Origin: Gammaproteobacteria bacterium
GTDB taxonomy: Bacteria; Pseudomonadota; Gammaproteobacteria; Pseudomonadales; UBA7434
NCBI GenBank assembly: GCA_024280785.1
Contig: JAJRPK010000263.1
Span: 1-25,997, forward strand
DNA: 25,997 nt
Reading direction: 5' to 3'
Each line of letters starts with the position of its first letter. The first letter of the stretch is position 1. A program made the position numbers and the translations under genes. Below, piece by piece: positions 22,450 through 25,997 of the stretch. The notes beneath the pieces were generated by a model, which was not told the origin of the DNA, did no database searches, and worked only from the letters and a program-made list of their open reading frames with translations.

Positions 22450-23745
22450 TTAGGGCGCCCAACGCTTCACCATATGATCCTGGCGGCGGCGCAACTCTGC
22501 ATTGTGTTGTTCATTAGAGATTTTGGGTGTATCGGCCGGAAGAAGTTTTTGTAGTTCGTTTAGTTTGATGTGGTGCACGCGGTAAGCAGGCCCTTCTTTT
22601 ACACCTTGAAAGCGAGTAAAAATCATTCCCTCGGGGTGGTGCTCTGTATCAAGCCAGTTGGGTACACCTGGATTTTTGTTGGCGATAACTACCCAGTATT
22701 GCCCATCACTCGCTAAATAAGCTTGATCACCGGTAATGCTAGGGATGTAACTCACGTAGTCTAGGGCTTCACCCCAATAGTTGCCTAACTGTATGCTCCA
22801 ATACATCGCGTCCGTTTGCTCCAGTTCAATTAGCAGAGCCTCATCCTCTTTCAGATCAAACCAACCAGTTCCGTACATATTGGCTAACAAGCCGACATCA
22901 GCCATCACTTTCGGCGGTGTTACCTCATTTTTATGGGTGGCTCGAATCTGGTCCATGCGCATTTTCCAGTAAGGAATTTGACCTCCATAACTTTTCTCTA
23001 CAGCTTCGAGAATACTGACCAGTTTTTCCGGGCTAAGTGGCTCTCCACCTGGCACGCGATCGAGTCGATCAAAGAAAAACTCTGACTTATGTTCATTCTG
23101 CCAATCAGAAAAATACTCCCGGATGAAGATCATTTGTGCACCCTTTGGCAGGGGCACCCAATTTTCTGACTGACGCTCTCCGCCAATCTGGATATCAAAC
23201 ATCCCGTCGGCATCGGCAAAATCTCGAATATTTGCTTCGGCTAGTGAATTGACAGAACTATAAAATTGGAAGGAGATATTGCCCTTGGCAGTACCGAGCT
23301 TGCCCCAAAGACGATAGCTGCCCCCGTCATCGATTTGAGCATTCACATAGTGGCCATCCGAGCTGGGCATCGCAGTATTTCTAAATTTACTGATGCTGTA
23401 GCGCAAAAGCGGGTCGTTGAGGTCCGAGCGATACAAGGCCACTTCAATGTGCTCGGCTAACTGGCCCAATAAATATCGATAACCTTCTGCAAGATCAATG
23501 GGGTTGTCTGGAACGGTATCCTGTTGAATGACATTACCCATTGCTTTTATCTGATCGGCGAAATCAGCCCATGCATTGGCGAGCAGGGCTCTTTGGCTCG
23601 GTGTTTTATCAATCTCTGTCGCCGATGTGGGGGCAACAAAAATTATCAGGACTCCAATAAAAAACAGGGCCTGATACCTGATAAACTTATTTACATGCCC
23701 TCCCCACATAGTATTTTTCCAATGTAGCAGTGTACTTTTTGGCAT
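22450..23745 (-). CDS. Secreted DUF1214 domain-containing protein
   Basis: A 431-residue protein with an N-terminal export signal (hydrophobic core at about residues 27-43, ALFFIGVLIIFVAPTSA) and a likely cleavage near TSA-TEI. The mature part includes YRYLLGQLAEHIE and the long beta-rich region with YRLWGKLGTAKGNISFQFY, while the C-terminal third has TDAMYWSIQLGNYWGEALDY and YWVVIANKNPGVPNWLDTE, characteristic of DUF1214, usually found alone or with DUF1254. The biochemical role is unknown; such proteins are common in marine and mycolic bacteria. AGGAGA about 7 nt before the ATG supports the start; a Met at residue 13 is the alternative and would give a more usual signal length. It stands alone between convergent and co-directional neighbours. 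Confidence 0.88.
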   Translation of the reverse strand: MPKSTLLHWKNTMWGGHVNKFIRYQALFFIGVLIIFVAPTSATEIDKTPSQRALLANAWADFADQIKAMGNVIQQDTVPDNPIDLAEGYRYLLGQLAEHIEVALYRSDLNDPLLRYSISKFRNTAMPSSDGHYVNAQIDDGGSYRLWGKLGTAKGNISFQFYSSVNSLAEANIRDFADADGMFDIQIGGERQSENWVPLPKGAQMIFIREYFSDWQNEHKSEFFFDRLDRVPGGEPLSPEKLVSILEAVEKSYGGQIPYWKMRMDQIRATHKNEVTPPKVMADVGLLANMYGTGWFDLKEDEALLIELEQTDAMYWSIQLGNYWGEALDYVSYIPSITGDQAYLASDGQYWVVIANKNPGVPNWLDTEHHPEGMIFTRFQGVKEGPAYRVHHIKLNELQKLLPADTPKISNEQHNAELRRRQDHMVKRWAP

Positions 23746-23881
23746 CGTTCATCTCCTGGGAAATTCCGGGGGCGGTGACTTAAATGGTTAGCAGTAAAAT
23801 TCCATGCTTGTCTGGCCGCTTAAATCCTAGATAACATATCTTTTAAGTAGCTCAACTCTTTTCTGAATTCAGGTGACCCTT

Positions 23882-23914
23882 CCTTGAACTCACCTTGAAC
23901 TCGCCTCGAATTTA
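23882..23914. repeat. 11-bp tandem repeat, about three copies
   Basis: CCTTGAACTCA and CCTTGAACTCG are adjacent, followed by the degraded copy CCTCGAATTTA. It lies in the 194-base space between the OppDF-like gene end and the DUF1214 gene start. Short, and no function is suggested by its surroundings. Confidence 0.6.
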
Positions 23915-23939
23915 TTTGAAAGTGTAATCTCTAAAGATT

Positions 23940-25520
23940 TTAAATGCGAGCCGCAAGCAGTGTCTTTGTATAGTTGTGGTTAGGTTGACGATAAAGCATT
24001 TCCGTATCATTAATTTCAACAATTTCACCATCCTTCATTACCGCCGTGCGGTCGGCCATGTAACGAACAACCGCTAAATCGTGCGAGATAAATATCATCG
24101 TTAGTTGACGATGTTGGCATAAGTCTAATAGCAACTTCAGTATTTGTGCCTGAATCGTAACGTCCAGCGCGGATACCGGTTCATCGGCAATAATTAGCTG
24201 AGGCTCTACTGCCAATGCGCGGGCAATGGCGATCCTTTGTCGTTGTCCGCCAGAAAATTCGTGTGGATATTTATTGGCCCAACGGCTATCGAGGTCTACG
24301 TCATTCATCAACGACAGCACTTTTTCATTGAGCTGGGTTTTATTGTCGACTAAGTTATGCAGCTCAAGTGGCTCGGCAATAATATTAAAGACAGTCATAC
24401 GTGGGTTTAGCGAAGCGTAGGGGTCTTGAAAAATCATTTGTATATTTTTTCGTTGGTCTTTTAATGCGCGACCCTTTAGTGTTTGCAAGGGGAGTTGTTG
24501 CAACAAAATTTCACCCCGGTCTATCTCGACCAGACGGACGATGCTTTGCGATAGTGTGGTTTTGCCACAACCGGACTCACCCACTAAACCAAGAATTTCA
24601 CCTTTTCTAACAGTAAGGCTTACATTGCTGACAGCGGTAAATTGGCCGTGCTGTGAAGGGTAGTTCACTGTTAAATTGTTCAACGCTAACAGTTCAGTGC
24701 TGCTCTTTCCATCAAATAAATACTGATTAGGCTTTGAACTACGAGGTATTGAGTCCAGTAATCGCCGGGTATAATCTTTTGTTGGCGCATTAAATAATGC
24801 CGTGGTGTCTCCTTGTTCGACCACTTTGCCTTTTTCCATAATAATCACGCGACCGGCTACGTGTTTAATAACATCGAGATCGTGAGAGATAAAAATAACG
24901 GCAATATTTCTTCGTTGCTGAAGTTGGCGAATTAGCTCAAGAATTTGGGCCTGAATGGTGACATCGAGAGCGGTAGTTGGTTCATCGGCAATCAGCAGTT
25001 CAGGCTCTGTGATCAATGCCATGGCAATCATTACGCGTTGGCGCATGCCGCCAGAAAACTGATGCGGGTATTGGTCGTAGCGGGCGGCAGCATCAGAAAT
25101 CCCGACTTCTTCAAGCAAGCTAATAACTTTTTCTTTTGCCTGCTTTTTACTGGCAGCGCTATGAATGCGCAATGGTTCAGCAATTTGAGGGCCGATGCGC
25201 ATATAGGGATTCAGCGAGGTCATCGGGTCTTGAAAAATCATGCTGATGCGTTTCCCGCGAATGCTGCGGAGTGTTTTGTCATTGGCCTGCAATAGATCGA
25301 TGCCATCGAATATTGCACTGCCTGATTCTATTTTTCCTGGCGGCATGGGAATGAGGCCAAGCAACGAATAACAGCTAACAGATTTTCCGGATCCCGATTC
25401 ACCAACGATGCCCAGGGTTTCACCTTGGTCGACGATAAAGGACAGACCCTCTACAGCATTAACGATACCATCGCGGGTATAAAAGCTAACAGAGAGATCG
25501 TTGACAATAAGTAAGCTCAT
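23940..25520 (-). CDS. Fused double ATP-binding protein of an oligopeptide/dipeptide ABC importer (OppD-OppF type)
   Basis: A 526-residue protein with two complete ABC ATPase domains in one chain, as in YejF-type proteins, corresponding to separate OppD and OppF. First half: Walker A GESGSGKS (40-47), signature FSGGMRQR (155-162), Walker B LLIADEPTTALD (175-186), His213. Second half: Walker A GESGCGKT (314-321), signature FSGGQRQR (422-429), Walker B LIIADEPVSALD (442-453), His480. Both sites are intact. The conserved CDYTRRLL/NYTKTLL segments after each domain are typical of the Opp/Dpp family, though the usual iron-sulfur Cys cluster of OppD/DppD is not visible. It starts 6 nt after the OppC-like permease stop and completes that importer. 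Confidence 0.94.
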   Translation of the reverse strand: MSLLIVNDLSVSFYTRDGIVNAVEGLSFIVDQGETLGIVGESGSGKSVSCYSLLGLIPMPPGKIESGSAIFDGIDLLQANDKTLRSIRGKRISMIFQDPMTSLNPYMRIGPQIAEPLRIHSAASKKQAKEKVISLLEEVGISDAAARYDQYPHQFSGGMRQRVMIAMALITEPELLIADEPTTALDVTIQAQILELIRQLQQRRNIAVIFISHDLDVIKHVAGRVIIMEKGKVVEQGDTTALFNAPTKDYTRRLLDSIPRSSKPNQYLFDGKSSTELLALNNLTVNYPSQHGQFTAVSNVSLTVRKGEILGLVGESGCGKTTLSQSIVRLVEIDRGEILLQQLPLQTLKGRALKDQRKNIQMIFQDPYASLNPRMTVFNIIAEPLELHNLVDNKTQLNEKVLSLMNDVDLDSRWANKYPHEFSGGQRQRIAIARALAVEPQLIIADEPVSALDVTIQAQILKLLLDLCQHRQLTMIFISHDLAVVRYMADRTAVMKDGEIVEINDTEMLYRQPNHNYTKTLLAARI

Positions 25521-25526
25521 AAGGCG

Positions 25527-25997
25527 TTAGTCTTTTGAGACTCTTGGGTCTAGAGCGTCGCGTAAACCGTCGCCTAAGAAATTGAGTGAAAACAAGCTAA
25601 GTGATAAAGCAATTCCTGGAAAGATAAGCAACCAAGGGTATTCTTCCATGGTTACGACACCGCTAGAAATAAGCACACCCCAGGAGCTTTGAGGGGGTTG
25701 AATGCCCAAGCCAAGAAAGCTTAAAAAGGCTTCAAGAAGCATAACGCTAGGGATAGTTAAGGTGATGTAAACGATAACCGGCCCCAGCACGTTGGGAATA
25801 ATATGGCGGTGGATGATTTGCCAATGACTTAGCCCGGTGACAACGGCTGCGCTGATAAATTCCTGCTTGCGCACAGTGAGGACTTGGGTTCTTACGATGC
25901 GGGCCATGGTTAGCCATTCGATTAAACCAATGGCTAAAAACAGCAGTAGTAAGCTGCGACCAAACACGACCATTAATAAAATAATAAAAATCATAAA
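25527..25997 (-). CDS. oppC: Oligopeptide ABC importer permease, OppC-type, N-terminus beyond window
   Basis: The frame is open to the right edge, so this is the C-terminal 156 or so residues of a permease of about 300. It matches E. coli OppC closely in order: VVFGRSLLLLFLAIGLIEW, ARIVRTQVLTVRKQEFISAA, the EAA loop (EFISAAVVTGLSHWQIIHRHIIPNV) that touches the ATPase, ESFLSFLGLG-like EAFLSFLGLGIQPPQSSWG, and the C-terminal FNFIGDGLRDALDP-like LNFLGDGLRDALDPR. At least three membrane helices are visible. The first Met in view (25994) is internal, not the start. It is directly upstream of the fused ATPase; OppA and OppB homologues would lie further right. Confidence 0.92.
   Translation of the reverse strand, partial: FMIFIILLMVVFGRSLLLLFLAIGLIEWLTMARIVRTQVLTVRKQEFISAAVVTGLSHWQIIHRHIIPNVLGPVIVYITLTIPSVMLLEAFLSFLGLGIQPPQSSWGVLISSGVVTMEEYPWLLIFPGIALSLSLFSLNFLGDGLRDALDPRVSKD

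Overview
The window looks like chromosomal DNA of a gammaproteobacterium, probably a marine one of the Cellvibrionales/Spongiibacteraceae kind. This is inferred from the family mix (divergent tesA / ybbA-ybbP, YgiQ, Nu-class GST, DUF1214, DUF6164, DUF6429, an exosortase-type C-terminal tail) and mid-range GC; I could not run a taxonomic search. No tRNA, rRNA, CRISPR array, intact insertion sequence or phage module was seen.

Layout. 1-1027 (-): FMN-dependent alpha-hydroxy-acid dehydrogenase, running off the left edge. 1332-2189 (+): luciferase-like (LLM) oxidoreductase, divergent from it. 5254 down to 2291 (-): a compact tesA-bioA-potassium channel unit. 5255-5664: divergent intergenic region with two tandem-repeat arrays and a 34-bp perfect inverted repeat that encloses a second hairpin. 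5665-9047 (+): YbbA/YbbP-type ABC ATPase and permease, overlapping by 4 nt. 9297-12402 (+): class III adenylate cyclase, a repeat-rich lipoprotein and a DUF6164 membrane protein. 12417-15986 (+): YgiQ radical SAM protein, GST and a SnoaL-like protein. 15987-16413: non-coding, with a strong terminator that has an alternative hairpin. 17959 down to 16414 (-): AraC regulator and GFA-fold protein. 18512-18736 (+): small DUF6429 protein in AT-rich surroundings. 20560 down to 18941 (-): membrane GGDEF-EAL protein. 20900-22305 (+): an ArsR-SRPBCC operon with a visible promoter and operator, followed by a decayed MAPEG gene joined to the tail of an exosortase-sorted protein. 23745 down to 22450 (-): secreted DUF1214 protein. 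25997 down to 23940 (-): OppC-type permease (running off the right edge) and a fused OppD-OppF ATPase.

How genes work together. TesA with YbbA/YbbP is a conserved neighbourhood, and the FtsX-like YbbP pairs with the YbbA ATPase. OppC and the double ATPase are two parts of one peptide importer. ArsR probably represses itself and the SRPBCC gene through the palindrome overlapping its -35 box. The cyclase and GGDEF-EAL protein give the region cAMP and c-di-GMP signalling. Most of the rest are housekeeping or stress/detoxification genes that look independent.

I did not find a convincing new defence or mobile system. The most informative items are the nested palindrome at 5378-5495, the frameshifted MAPEG/exosortase-tail chimera at 21784-22305 (a 10-bp tandem duplication explains one frameshift), the apparently leaderless autoregulated arsR, and the mutually exclusive hairpins at 16111-16143.
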